From assembly GCF_033947565.1 (NCBI RefSeq), contig NZ_JARPVX010000007.1:65130-129129 (forward strand): a stretch of 64,000 nucleotides of DNA, in the 5' to 3' direction. Every line of letters starts with the position of its first letter. The first letter of the stretch is position 1. The stretch is from Lichenihabitans sp033947565. GTDB taxonomy: Bacteria > Pseudomonadota > Alphaproteobacteria > Rhizobiales > Beijerinckiaceae. This document shows positions 52,304 through 60,749 of this stretch, piece after piece. Made by a program: the position numbers and the translations under genes. The notes beneath the pieces were generated by a model. It searched no databases. It had not been told where the DNA came from and saw only the letters and a program-made list of their open reading frames with translations.

Positions 52304-53192
52304 GGTCGAGTTTCGCTTCGACCGAGAAGCCGCCCGACACCGGATCGAAGCTGCGCTTCTGCCCTTCGATCGTCCAGCCCGCCCCCTGGCGGTCCAGGCG
52401 GAACAGGTGGTAGGCGGCACGGTGCCCCGGCGTGCCGGGCACGGCCGAGCAGGATTCGACGCCCACCACCGGCACGGGGCCGCGCGGCCCTTCGAGCAGC
52501 GCCACGCTCGAGCGGTGGTTGTGGCCGTGGATCACCAGTTCGGCCCCATGGTGCGCGATGATGTCCTCGAACTTGCGCGCGTCGCGCAGGCCGCGCCCGG
52601 TCGAAGCCCCGTCCTCGTTGGGCGGGTGGTGCACCATCACGACGGCCGCGAGGCCCTGCCGGGCCGCATCGTCGAGCAGCGCCGCAAAGGCGTCGCGCTG
52701 TTCGTGGCCGAGCGCGCCCGAGGCCAGGAACGGCGCCGTGGGGATCGCCGACGACAGGCCGATCAGCGCCACGTCGCCACGCCGTCGCCAATACGGGAAG
52801 GCCACCTCGCGGGCCGGCCCGGGCGCCTGGTCGGAGGTCCAGGGCGCGAAGGTGGCCGAGATGTGCTTGGCCGAGGAGCGCGTATAGGCGTCGTGGTTGC
52901 CGGGCACGAAGCTGACGTCATGGGTGGGCCCGAGCCCGGCCAGCCAGTCTCGCGCAAAGGGAAATTCCGCCGTCAGGCCGATGTTCAGGATGTCGCCCGT
53001 CATGGCCGTGTGGTCGGGGTTCTGGGCCCGCATGTCGTCGACGAGGCGCGCCAGCACGGCCATGTCGTGCAGCTTGGACCGCCGGTTCCAGTTGATGTAG
53101 CCGGTCAGCCGCTTGCCCAGCAGGTCGCGGTAGCGGGGCGTCGGCAGGGGCCCGATGTGGGCGTCCGACAGGTGGGCGAGCAGAAAGGTCAC
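52287..53192 (-). CDS. Calcineurin-like metallophosphoesterase
   Basis: Phosphoesterase of 301 aa with the full metal-site series: LSDAHIG near residue 9, TGDILN, PGNHDAY, VMVHHPP and IHGHNHRS. Such enzymes hydrolyse cyclic nucleotides, phospholipid headgroups or other phosphomonoesters and diesters. The lack of a signal peptide indicates a cytosolic enzyme. Substrate is unknown. The C-terminus overlaps the end of the convergent GT9-like gene by 17 bases. Confidence 0.9.
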   Translation of the reverse strand: MTFLLAHLSDAHIGPLPTPRYRDLLGKRLTGYINWNRRSKLHDMAVLARLVDDMRAQNPDHTAMTGDILNIGLTAEFPFARDWLAGLGPTHDVSFVPGNHDAYTRSSAKHISATFAPWTSDQAPGPAREVAFPYWRRRGDVALIGLSSAIPTAPFLASGALGHEQRDAFAALLDDAARQGLAAVVMVHHPPNEDGASTGRGLRDARKFEDIIAHHGAELVIHGHNHRSSVALLEGPRGPVPVVGVESCSAVPGTPGHRAAYHLFRLDRQGAGWTIEGQKRSFDPVSGGFSVEAKLDLSRSH

Positions 53193-53319
53193 GGAGCAGT
53201 CCTGTGACGTGCCCTCACGCGGCGGTCAAGCCGCCCGAGGAGCGGCTGAGCCTCGCATCACCCGAACGAGGGTTGGCGCCGCGCGCCCGGCGGGCCATTG
53301 TGTCGCGGAGCCCGCATTC

Positions 53320-53811
53320 GTGGAGGTTTGTTTCATTCGCCTGCCCGCCGTCCTGATGCCCTTCGCCAGCCCGGCCATCCACCTGGCGGCCCGCCTGGTC
53401 CGGCCGATGACGCTCGGCGCCCGGGTGGTGGCGATCGATGCCGAGGAACGGGTGCTGCTGGTGAAGCACTCCTACCTCAAGGGCTGGTACCTGCCGGGCG
53501 GCGGCGTCGAGCCGGGAGAAACCCTCGAGGACGCGGCCCGGCGTGAAACCCGGGAGGAAACGGGCGTCGCGGTCACAGGGCCGATGACGCTGCACGGGAT
53601 GTTCTTCAACCGGCAGGCGTCGCGGCGCGACCATGTGGCGGTGTTCGTGGCGCGCGCCTTCGAGCGGCCCGCCACGTTGCCGGGGCCTGACCTCGAGATC
53701 GCCGAGCGGCGCTTCTTTCCCCTCGACGGGCTGCCGGCCGATCTGGCGGGCGCCACGCGGGCGCGCCTCGACGAGATCGCCGGACGGGCGCCGCGCAGCG
53801 CCGATTGGTAA
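53320..53811 (+). CDS. NUDIX hydrolase
   Basis: NUDIX protein of 163 aa. The box is perfect: G-x5-E-x7-RE-x2-EE-x-G is found in GGGVEPGETLEDAARR ending RETREETGV. LVKHSYLKGWYLPGG just before it is common in this subgroup. It would hydrolyse a nucleoside-diphosphate-linked substrate. The GTG at 53320 has GGAG 9 bases upstream; an in-frame ATG at 53356 is the alternative and would give 151 aa. It is followed by a DedA gene and a 2H-phosphoesterase gene, probably in one transcript. Confidence 0.88.
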   Translation: MEVCFIRLPAVLMPFASPAIHLAARLVRPMTLGARVVAIDAEERVLLVKHSYLKGWYLPGGGVEPGETLEDAARRETREETGVAVTGPMTLHGMFFNRQASRRDHVAVFVARAFERPATLPGPDLEIAERRFFPLDGLPADLAGATRARLDEIAGRAPRSADW

Positions 53812-53907
53812 GGCCGAGCCCGTATCGGCCGAGCCGGTACGCCTTTCTGGTCGCGTCGCCGGCCGTTCGATGGCAGAAGCGGCGAAACGCTTCGGAGAAC
53901 CGATCGG

Positions 53908-54543
53908 GTGCTGGAACCAATCATCGCCGCCTTGGCGTCCGTCATCACGGCCATCATCGACACCACGGGCCATGTCGGCGTGGCGTTCCTGATGGCGGTC
54001 GAATCGGCCTGCATCCCGCTGCCGTCGGAAATCATCATGCCGTTCGCGGGCTACCTCGCCTCGACGGGCCGTTTCAGCTTATGGGCGCTGGCGACCGCCG
54101 GCGCGCTCGGCTGCAACCTCGGGTCCGCCATCGCCTATGCGGTTGGGGCACGGGGCGGCCGGCCGGCGGTCGAACGCTGGGGCCGCCGCGTGCTGGTGAC
54201 GCGCCGCGACATCGACTGGGCCGAGCGGTTCTTCGCGCGGTACGGCGGCATCACGGTCTTCGTGTGCCGGCTGCTGCCGGTGGTGCGGACCTTTATCGCG
54301 CTGCCGGCCGGCATCGCCCGCATGCCGCTGTTGCCGTTCCACCTTTATACCTTCGTGGGGTCCTGGATCTGGTGCTACCTGCTGGCCTGGGTGGGGTCGA
54401 GCCTCGGCGACCAATGGGACAAGAACCCCGAACTGCGCGCCACCTTCCACAAGTTCGATGCCGTCATCGTGGTCGTCGTGGTTCTGGCCGGGGCCTGGTT
54501 CATCTGGCATCGGCTCGGGGCTCTGAAGCGCGAGCGGGTTTGA
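53908..54543 (+). CDS. DedA-family membrane protein
   Basis: Inner-membrane protein of 211 aa. ESACIPLPSEIIMPFAGYLA is the DedA hallmark with the membrane-embedded acidic residues, and CRLLPVVRTFIALPAGIARM holds the essential arginines (R-x3-P-x2-R). Some DedA proteins flip undecaprenyl phosphate or phospholipid and maintain membrane potential. The GTG at 53908 is preceded by GGAG. Four to five membrane segments are expected. It is 3 bases ahead of the next gene. Confidence 0.92.
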   Translation: MLEPIIAALASVITAIIDTTGHVGVAFLMAVESACIPLPSEIIMPFAGYLASTGRFSLWALATAGALGCNLGSAIAYAVGARGGRPAVERWGRRVLVTRRDIDWAERFFARYGGITVFVCRLLPVVRTFIALPAGIARMPLLPFHLYTFVGSWIWCYLLAWVGSSLGDQWDKNPELRATFHKFDAVIVVVVVLAGAWFIWHRLGALKRERV

Positions 54544-54546
54544 ACC

Positions 54547-55056
54547 ATGCCGGCTGACCCGCTGATCCTGACGGCCGCCTTCGATGCCGTGTCCGGGCCG
54601 TGGTTCCAGGCTTTGCGCGACCGGTATTTCCCGGCCAAGCTCAACATCGTGCCGGCCCACCTGACGCTGTTCCACGCCCTGCCCGGGGTGGAACATGACG
54701 CGATCCTGGAGCGCCTCGACCGTGAAGCCGGAGCCGTGCTGCCGTACCGCACCGGAGAACTCAGGTTTCTGGGTCGCGGCGTCGCCATCGAGGTGGTGTG
54801 CCCGGCCCTGATGGCGTTACGTCAAGGGCTCGTGGCCGCCTGGGGCCCCTGGCTGACGGCGCAGGACCGCCAGGGTTTTCGCGCCCATGTGACGGTCCAG
54901 AACAAGGTGAAGCCCGAGCAGGCCCGGGTCACGCTTGAGGCGCTGGCGGCCGGTGCCGTCGAGCAGACGGGCGCGCTGATCGGCCTCGACCTGTGGTGGT
55001 ACCGTGGCGGCCCCTGGGAGCCGGCCGGCAGCGTGCGGTGGCGACCGGCCGACTGA
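54547..55056 (+). CDS. 2'-5' RNA ligase-like 2H phosphoesterase
   Basis: Protein of 169 aa with the two HxT motifs that define the 2H phosphoesterase fold: His38-Leu-Thr40 in PAHLTLFH and His114-Val-Thr116 in RAHVTVQN. Members act on 2'-5' linked or cyclic phosphodiesters in RNA or nucleotides. It follows dedA by 3 bases and ends 3 bases before the convergent chemoreceptor gene. The physiological substrate is unknown. Confidence 0.88.
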   Translation: MPADPLILTAAFDAVSGPWFQALRDRYFPAKLNIVPAHLTLFHALPGVEHDAILERLDREAGAVLPYRTGELRFLGRGVAIEVVCPALMALRQGLVAAWGPWLTAQDRQGFRAHVTVQNKVKPEQARVTLEALAAGAVEQTGALIGLDLWWYRGGPWEPAGSVRWRPAD

Positions 55057-55059
55057 CGG

Positions 55060-57429
55060 TCAGAACTCCGACCAGCCCTCGTCAACCTCGGCCTCGGCCA
55101 TAAGGGCCGTCGCGGCCCCGCCGGTCCGGCCCCGCGATGCGACGGCCGGCCGGGAGGCCGCCTGGCGGGGCGGATGGGCCACGGCGGCCGGGGCGGCGTC
55201 GCCGAGCTGGAAGCGTCCCATCGAACGCGTCAGCGCCGCGATCTCCTGGGCCAGGTGATGGCTGGCCGCGGTGGTTTCCTCCACCATGGCGGCGTTCTGC
55301 TGGGTCACCTGGTCCATCTGGGTCACGGCCACGTTGACCTGCTCGAGCCCGAGCGTTTGCTCGCCCGCGGCACGGGCGATCTCGCTCACGATGGCGTTGA
55401 TCTCGCTCACCTCGCTCAACACGCGCTCGAGCGCGATGCCGCCCTGGCCGACGAGCGCCACCCCGTGCGACACCTGGGTGCGCGAGGCCGATACCAGCGC
55501 CTTGATCTGCTTGGCGGCTTCGGCGGAGCGTTGCGCCAGGGTGCGGACCTCCGACGCTACCACCGCGAAGCCGCGGCCCGCCTCGCCGGCCCGCGCCGCC
55601 TCGACGCCGGCGTTCAGCGCCAGCAGGCTCGTCTGGAAGGCGATCTCGTCCACCACGCCGATGATCTGCCCGATCTCGCCCGACGAGGCCTCGATGGCGC
55701 CCATCGCCGCCACGGCATCCTGGATGACCTTCCCGGATTGTTCCACATGGGCCTTGGCGGCACCCACGATGTCGCGCGCATGAACGGCGCCGTCGGCGGT
55801 CTTGCGCAGGGCGCCCGTCACCTCGCCGAGGGCCGCGGCGGTTTGCTCGAGGCTGGCGGCCTGGTTCTCGGTGCGGCGCGACAGGTCGTCGGCCGCGCCG
55901 GCGATCTCATCGGTGCCGCTGCGCAACTGGTCGGCATTCTCCACCACTTCGCGCATCGCGGCCCGCAGGCGGCCGAGCGCGTCGTTGAAGTCGAGCCGCA
56001 GGCTTTCGTAGTCTGGCGCGAAGGGTGTCACGATCTCTTGCGACAGCTTGCCATGGGCGAGGTCGGTCAGCCCCCTGGCGAGGCCTTGCACCACTGTGGC
56101 CTGCTGTTCGGCCGCGAGCGCCCGTTCGCGCTCGGTGGCCGCACGCTCGGCCTCGCGCTGGGCCGTCAACCGGCTCGCTTCGCCGGCCAGCCTGTCGGCG
56201 GCCAGCATGTTGTCCCGGAACACGCCCACGGCCGCCGCCATGGCGGTGATCTCGTCGCGGCCGCCGGTCGCCACCGTGGCGGTGCGATCGCCCGCGGCCA
56301 GCCGGCCCATCACCCCGGCCAGCCGGATCAGCCGGCGCGTGATGGAGCGGCGCACATAAACGATGCCGATCAGCAAGGCCGCCACGATCACCAGGCCGCT
56401 GGTGGCGGCGTTGACGCCGAGCGTCTGGCGCGTCACCGCAGCCGAGCGATCGACGGCCTTCTGGGCCAGGTCTTCTTCGGTGTGGACCAGCACCTTCACG
56501 TCTTCGCTCAGCACGGCAGAGCCCGCATTGAGGTCGTTCAGCAGCCCGTTGACGCGGCCGCCGATGTCGGTGGCCTGGTTGCGCAGGGTGAAGACGCCGC
56601 TCGGCCCGGCCCCGATGTCGAGCAGCGCCTTGACGAGCGGCGCCAGCCGGTCGGCGTCGGCGCCGCTGCCGAAGGCCTTCAGGCCCTTACCGAGATAAAC
56701 CTCGGCCCAATTATACTGGGTGCCGATGTCCGACAGGGCGCTGTCGGAAGCGTTGGCGACCGCCGACAGCATGCCGAAGGCGAGATTGGCGTTGGCCTGG
56801 ACGTCCATGGCGGCCTGAAGCGTCTTCAGGTCGGTGGCCAGCGTCTGGGTGGCGCCGCTGTTGCCCTTGCCGAGGGCGTCGATGTCGCCGCCGACCGCGG
56901 TCTGCAAGGCTTCCTGGAGCGGCCTGACGAAATCCATCAGGTCCTGGTAGCGCGACAGGGCTTCCCCGACCGCCACCTGCATCTTGTCGGCCACGCCGAT
57001 CCGCTCGGCCGCGGCGGCCTTCAGGTCGGCGATCTTGGGCGCGAGGTCCCGGTTGTGCCGCTCGATCGCTTCCAACTGGTCCGGCACGCCGACCCTGCCC
57101 CGCAGGCGTGCGAGACCCTCGGCCTGGGCCGCCAGCATGCCGTCGATCTGCTCGGCGTGCTGGGCGAGGCCGCCCAGGCTGGTTTGCGACGCCAGCCCCG
57201 GGGCCTCGGCGGCCAGGATGGCATTCTGCCGGGCGAAGGACAGCGAGGCCGTGACGGTCGGCAAGGTGCGCGATCCGAGCGCGCTGACGATGCCGGCGCT
57301 TTGCAGCGAGAACCAGGACGACGATGCGCCCGCCACGGCGGCCAGCCCCGCAAGGCCCAGGAAGGCGGCGCTGAGCCGCGCCGCGATTCCAAACCGGACC
57401 GGTGCGGGTTTATGCGGTGCAGGCGACAT
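55060..57429 (-). CDS. Methyl-accepting chemotaxis protein with C-terminal tether pentapeptide
   Basis: Chemoreceptor of 789 aa. Membrane segment 1 lies at about 17-40 and segment 2 at 342-359, enclosing a helical sensory domain of about 300 residues. HAMP spans about 360-415. The cytoplasmic signalling tip includes IIGVVDEIAFQTSLLALNAG then VEAARAGEAGRGFAVVA, where CheA/CheW bind. The chain ends in GWSEF, matching the x-W-x-x-F pentapeptide that recruits CheR/CheB for adaptation. GGGGAAG precedes the ATG at 57429. No other che gene is nearby, so it joins a distant pathway. The ligand is unknown. Confidence 0.92.
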   Translation of the reverse strand: MSPAPHKPAPVRFGIAARLSAAFLGLAGLAAVAGASSSWFSLQSAGIVSALGSRTLPTVTASLSFARQNAILAAEAPGLASQTSLGGLAQHAEQIDGMLAAQAEGLARLRGRVGVPDQLEAIERHNRDLAPKIADLKAAAAERIGVADKMQVAVGEALSRYQDLMDFVRPLQEALQTAVGGDIDALGKGNSGATQTLATDLKTLQAAMDVQANANLAFGMLSAVANASDSALSDIGTQYNWAEVYLGKGLKAFGSGADADRLAPLVKALLDIGAGPSGVFTLRNQATDIGGRVNGLLNDLNAGSAVLSEDVKVLVHTEEDLAQKAVDRSAAVTRQTLGVNAATSGLVIVAALLIGIVYVRRSITRRLIRLAGVMGRLAAGDRTATVATGGRDEITAMAAAVGVFRDNMLAADRLAGEASRLTAQREAERAATERERALAAEQQATVVQGLARGLTDLAHGKLSQEIVTPFAPDYESLRLDFNDALGRLRAAMREVVENADQLRSGTDEIAGAADDLSRRTENQAASLEQTAAALGEVTGALRKTADGAVHARDIVGAAKAHVEQSGKVIQDAVAAMGAIEASSGEIGQIIGVVDEIAFQTSLLALNAGVEAARAGEAGRGFAVVASEVRTLAQRSAEAAKQIKALVSASRTQVSHGVALVGQGGIALERVLSEVSEINAIVSEIARAAGEQTLGLEQVNVAVTQMDQVTQQNAAMVEETTAASHHLAQEIAALTRSMGRFQLGDAAPAAVAHPPRQAASRPAVASRGRTGGAATALMAEAEVDEGWSEF

Positions 57430-57539
57430 CGGCTTCCCCTTGTTAGGGGTAGCCAAGCATCGACACCTGAGAGTGACGTTAAGGAAGCGGGGTCATCTGC
57501 GTTTCTCGCAGCGAAACCAGGCACTTTCGACCGGCAGGG

Positions 57540-58226
57540 TTACGGTTTGACCAACGGCGCCGGGCCGCGGCTGAGCAGGAACACGGCTTGCTCGCCCCAG
57601 ATGTTCCACACCCACCAGGGCGTCGCGTCGCGCATCGGCCGGCCGGCACGGTCGAGCACCACGCCGCGTTCGATGCGGGCGCCGACCGCGGCGGCGAGAT
57701 CGAGGAAATCCCGCACGGTGCAGAAATGGATGTTGGGTGTGTCGTACCAGCTGTAGGGCAAGCGATCGTTGACCGGCATGCGGCCCCGCCATGCGATGTC
57801 GAGGCGCACCCGCCAATGGCCGAAATTGGGGAACGACACGATGGCATGGCGGCCAATGCGCAGCAGGTTCTCGAGCACCACCTTGGGCCGCCGCGTCGCC
57901 TGCAGGGTCTGGCTGAGGATCACATAATCGAAGGCGTCGTCCGGGTAAGCGTCGAGGTCGGTGTCGGCATCGCCCTGGATCACCGACAAGCCCGTGGCGA
58001 CGCAATCGTTGACGCCGCGCTGGGACAGTTCGAGGCCCCGCCCGTCGACCTCGCGGGTGTCGGCCAGCAGGCGCAGCAGCGCCCCGTCGCCGCAGCCGAG
58101 GTCGAGCACCCGGCTGCCGGGCCGCACCATGTCGGCCACGAGGCGATGGTCGCTGCGGGCGTCCGCGACGGTGAGCGGCGCCGGCCGGCGGATGCCGAAG
58201 GTTTGGCCGGTGATGCGGGCCATCAT
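57540..58226 (-). CDS. metW: Methionine biosynthesis protein MetW
   Basis: SAM-methyltransferase-like protein of 228 aa. The SAM motif I is VLDLGCGDGALLRLL and ILSQTLQATRRP is the typical MetW block. SFPNFGHWRVRL and LPYSWYDTPNIHFCT are diagnostic of the family. MetW works with MetX in acyl-homoserine formation in several bacteria. It begins one base after the metX stop, so translation is coupled. Two adjacent ATGs (58226, 58223) are possible starts. Confidence 0.95.
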   Translation of the reverse strand: MMARITGQTFGIRRPAPLTVADARSDHRLVADMVRPGSRVLDLGCGDGALLRLLADTREVDGRGLELSQRGVNDCVATGLSVIQGDADTDLDAYPDDAFDYVILSQTLQATRRPKVVLENLLRIGRHAIVSFPNFGHWRVRLDIAWRGRMPVNDRLPYSWYDTPNIHFCTVRDFLDLAAAVGARIERGVVLDRAGRPMRDATPWWVWNIWGEQAVFLLSRGPAPLVKP

Positions 58227-58227
58227 C

Positions 58228-59400
58228 TCAACCGAGGCCCCGGGCGCGCGCTGCGGCATCGAGGAAGCCCTGGCTGGTCGCCACGAGATCCGGGATGTCG
58301 AGCAGAAAGGCGTCATGGCCCTTGTCGGTCTCGATCTCGACAAACGACACCGAGGCACCCCCGGCATTCAGCGCATGCACGACGGCGCGCGAATCCGAGG
58401 TCGGGAACAGCCAGTCGGACGTGAACGACACCACGCAGAAGCGCGTCGCCGTGCCCTTGAAGGCATGGGCCAGCACGCCGCCGTAATCGGCCGCGAGGTC
58501 GAAGTAGTCCATGGCGCGCGTCATGTAGAGGTAGGAATTGGCGTCGAAACGGTCGACGAAGCTGCGCCCCTGGTAGCGCAGGTAGCTTTCCACCTGGAAG
58601 TCGGCGTCGAACGAGAAGGTCGGGGCGGCGCGGTCCTGCAGGCGGCGGCCAAACTTCGCATGCAGGGCCTGGTCGGACAGGTAGGTGACGTGCGCCGCCA
58701 TGCGGGCGACCGACAAGCCCTTCTCGGGGCGCGTGGCGGCATCGATGTAGCGGCCGCCGCACCAGTCGGGGTCGGCCATGATGGCCTGCCGGCCGACCTC
58801 GTGGAAGGCGATGTTCTGCGACGAATGGCGGGCCGCGGTGGCGATCGGCATGGCGGCAAAGACGCGTTGTGGGAACAGTGCCGCCCATTGCAGCACCTGC
58901 ATGCCGCCCATCGAGCCGCCGGCGACACAGAACAGCGTGTCGATGCCGAGGTGGTCGACCAGCATGGCCTGGGCCCGCACCATGTCCCGGATGGTGACCA
59001 CCGGCATGTCGAGCCCATAAACGCGGCCCGCGGGATCGAGCGACGCGGGGCCCGTCGAGCCGAGACAGCCGCCGACCACGTTGGAGCAGATGACGAAATA
59101 GCGGTCGGTGTCGATCGGCTTGGCTGGGCCTACCAGGACGTCCCACCAGCCGGGCTTGCCGGTGACCGGATGCACATTGGCGACATGCTGGTCGCCCGTC
59201 AGGGCATGGCACACCAGCACCGCATTGGATCGGTCGGCATTCAGGGTGCCATAGGTCTGGTAGGCGATCGTCAGCGGAGCCAGCGGCACGCCGGAATCCA
59301 TCGCAAGCGGCTGGTCGTCCGGAAAGCTGACCACGAGGCTCGTGGGCGTATGGGTTTCCCGGTGATGGTGGATGCGCGCGGCGGCAAAAGGCGATGCCAC
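58228..59400 (-). CDS. metX: Homoserine O-acyltransferase, GUG start
   Basis: Alpha/beta-hydrolase-fold acyltransferase of 390 aa. HALTGDQHVANVHP is the oxyanion region, the nucleophile Ser lies in GGSMGGMQVLQW, and GHDAFLLD carries the catalytic His. It acylates homoserine for methionine synthesis. The GTG at 59400 lies 6 bases after GAGGGA and gives a length near the family norm. An ATG at 59436 would add 12 residues but has no ribosome-binding site and would make the tandem palindromes coding. It forms an operon with metW. Confidence 0.93.
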   Translation of the reverse strand: MASPFAAARIHHHRETHTPTSLVVSFPDDQPLAMDSGVPLAPLTIAYQTYGTLNADRSNAVLVCHALTGDQHVANVHPVTGKPGWWDVLVGPAKPIDTDRYFVICSNVVGGCLGSTGPASLDPAGRVYGLDMPVVTIRDMVRAQAMLVDHLGIDTLFCVAGGSMGGMQVLQWAALFPQRVFAAMPIATAARHSSQNIAFHEVGRQAIMADPDWCGGRYIDAATRPEKGLSVARMAAHVTYLSDQALHAKFGRRLQDRAAPTFSFDADFQVESYLRYQGRSFVDRFDANSYLYMTRAMDYFDLAADYGGVLAHAFKGTATRFCVVSFTSDWLFPTSDSRAVVHALNAGGASVSFVEIETDKGHDAFLLDIPDLVATSQGFLDAAARARGLG

Positions 59401-59411
59401 GGAAAGTCCCT

Positions 59412-59445
59412 CGAACGCGTTCGGTATATCGAACATCTTGTTCGA
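59412..59445. promoter_or_regulatory. Tandem palindromes at the metX promoter
   Basis: Two perfect palindromes lie just upstream of metX: CGAACGCGTTCG at 59412-59423 and TCGAACA-TCT-TGTTCGA at 59429-59445. Both use the same CGAAC/GTTCG half-site, giving four half-sites in 34 bases. They overlap the predicted transcription start and leader. This is the pattern of a dimeric repressor binding cooperatively; the protein is not identified here. Confidence 0.65.
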
Positions 59446-59446
59446 A

Positions 59447-59475
59447 AGAATGGACCCGTAAAATGGGCGAGTCAA
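59447..59475 (-). promoter_or_regulatory. Candidate metX promoter
   Basis: On the minus strand TTGACT (59475-59470) and CATTCT (59452-59447) are 17 bases apart. Transcription would begin near 59440, inside the first palindrome, leaving a leader of only about 40 bases. Confidence 0.45.
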
Positions 59476-59568
59476 GCAAAGCAGCCAAGCTGACCAGGCT
59501 AGCCTGAAGCGCCGCAGCCCTTGCATGACTGCGCCGTGCCAGAGCACGGTTCCTATGAATGTCTCCGC

Positions 59569-59650
59569 CGTCATTGCGAGCGGAGCGAAGCAATCCAGGA
59601 ACGCGGCGTCCCTGGATTGCCGCGGCGACGGCGTCGCCTCGCAATGATGG
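59569..59650. repeat. Dispersed palindromic repeat, copy between metX and the catalase gene
   Basis: Outer arms CATTGCGAG (59572-59580) and CTCGCAATG (59638-59646) enclose perfect inner arms GCAATCCAGG (59590-59599) and CCTGGATTGC (59611-59620). It shares its left half with the element at 40640-40717. Such CATTGCGAG...GCAATCC elements look like a dispersed REP-type family. Confidence 0.8.
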
Positions 59651-59683
59651 AGAGGGAATTTCCTCCCCGTCCCGTCGAACCGG

Positions 59684-60607
59684 TTAGCGCGACGCCTTGT
59701 AGAGCTTGGTCGCGATCTCGAACATTTCTTCGGGCGCGTAGTCGGGCGTGAAGGCCGAGGCGACGCCGGTCAGGTCGTGGATCTTGCCGCCTTCCGGCAT
59801 GCCGTCCACCACCTCGAGCTCGCCCGGCGGGTCACCGGGGAGCGCGCCCTCGCTGCTGTTCCACAGGCCCGCGATCGACTTGTAGTCGGTCTCGCTCCAG
59901 GTGTAGAGGCGGCGGTGCGAGCCCTCGTCGAGGTACTTCTGACACTCAGGAATCTTGCTGAGGTTGATGTTCGGGGTCGGCAGCATCTTCTCGATGGCAA
60001 CGCCAGTGATCTGCTTCAGGGCCAGCGCATAGGAATGGGCGTGCACGGAGCCGCGCACCAAGAGATAGCCGCAGACCTCGCGGCCCGTGTCGGTCTTCAT
60101 GGTCTCGTAAACCCGCAGTTTGTGCAGGCGGGCACCGCATTCCAGGTGGAAGTTATGCAGTAGGTCGACCACGACATTGCCCGTGGTGGTAACGAAATCG
60201 GTGTTCCAAGACACGCCGCCGCTGTTCACTGGCGTGGCGCCACCCGCATTGGCCAGAAACGACTGGGCCAGCCGGATATCCTGCATGTCGGCCCAGGGCG
60301 CGTCCGAGATATCGGCGCCCCCCTTCTCGTTTTCCGGCTTGTCGGGGCCGTTGGCCAACATGACAACGCCGTTCGACACGAGCTCGACATGGCCAAGTTC
60401 TTCGGCCGTGATGCTGGCGACAAGATCATAGAAGGGGCGCAGCTTCGACTTCGAGCGGAAGTTGAAGCTTTGGAACATGTAGTTGTTGAGGGTCGACATC
60501 TCACCGTACTTGCCGCCCAGGAGTTCCTGGAGAGCCGCGGCCGCATTCGGATCGGCCTTCTTGGGTGCCGGAAGTTCGGCTTGTAGCTTGTCGACGCGCA
60601 TAAACAT
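59684..60607 (-). CDS. Manganese catalase
   Basis: Dimanganese catalase of 307 aa in the ferritin-like fold. The metal ligands fit the family spacing: Glu36 (KYGEMSTL), Glu70 and His73 (TAEELGHVE), Glu156 (FHLECGAR) and His189 (RGSVHAHSY). It would disproportionate hydrogen peroxide without haem in the cytosol. The ATG at 60607 has AAGGGG 7 bases upstream, but that site lies inside a 10-bp hairpin arm. The divergent neighbour is an ankyrin protein, as is also seen beside haem catalases in some bacteria. Confidence 0.95.
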   Translation of the reverse strand: MFMRVDKLQAELPAPKKADPNAAAALQELLGGKYGEMSTLNNYMFQSFNFRSKSKLRPFYDLVASITAEELGHVELVSNGVVMLANGPDKPENEKGGADISDAPWADMQDIRLAQSFLANAGGATPVNSGGVSWNTDFVTTTGNVVVDLLHNFHLECGARLHKLRVYETMKTDTGREVCGYLLVRGSVHAHSYALALKQITGVAIEKMLPTPNINLSKIPECQKYLDEGSHRRLYTWSETDYKSIAGLWNSSEGALPGDPPGELEVVDGMPEGGKIHDLTGVASAFTPDYAPEEMFEIATKLYKASR

Positions 60608-60611
60608 TGGC

Positions 60612-60639
60612 TGGCCCCTTGTGGTTAATCAAAGGGCCA
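60612..60639 (-). promoter_or_regulatory. Hairpin sequestering the ribosome-binding site of the manganese catalase
   Basis: In the catalase leader RNA, UGGCCCUUUG (60639-60630) can pair over all ten positions, including one G-U, with CAAGGGGCCA (60621-60612) across an 8-base loop. The second arm contains the AAGGGG ribosome-binding site, and the start codon follows 4 bases after the stem. Folding should block translation until the stem is opened. Confidence 0.6.
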
Positions 60640-60749
60640 ACGTCTCGTTTTCCGCATGGGTCCGGGTCAGGGGTGCGTCATGCTGACAGCCCCCGGCTTC
60701 CGCTCGCCAGGCTGGCGCGGTATCTGGCGCGGGAACCGAGAGGATGACC

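Noticed and set aside
59401..59446. SAM-II riboswitch upstream of metX
   Set aside because: The predicted leader is about 40 bases, shorter than the aptamer, and the visible structure is DNA palindromes rather than a pseudoknot.
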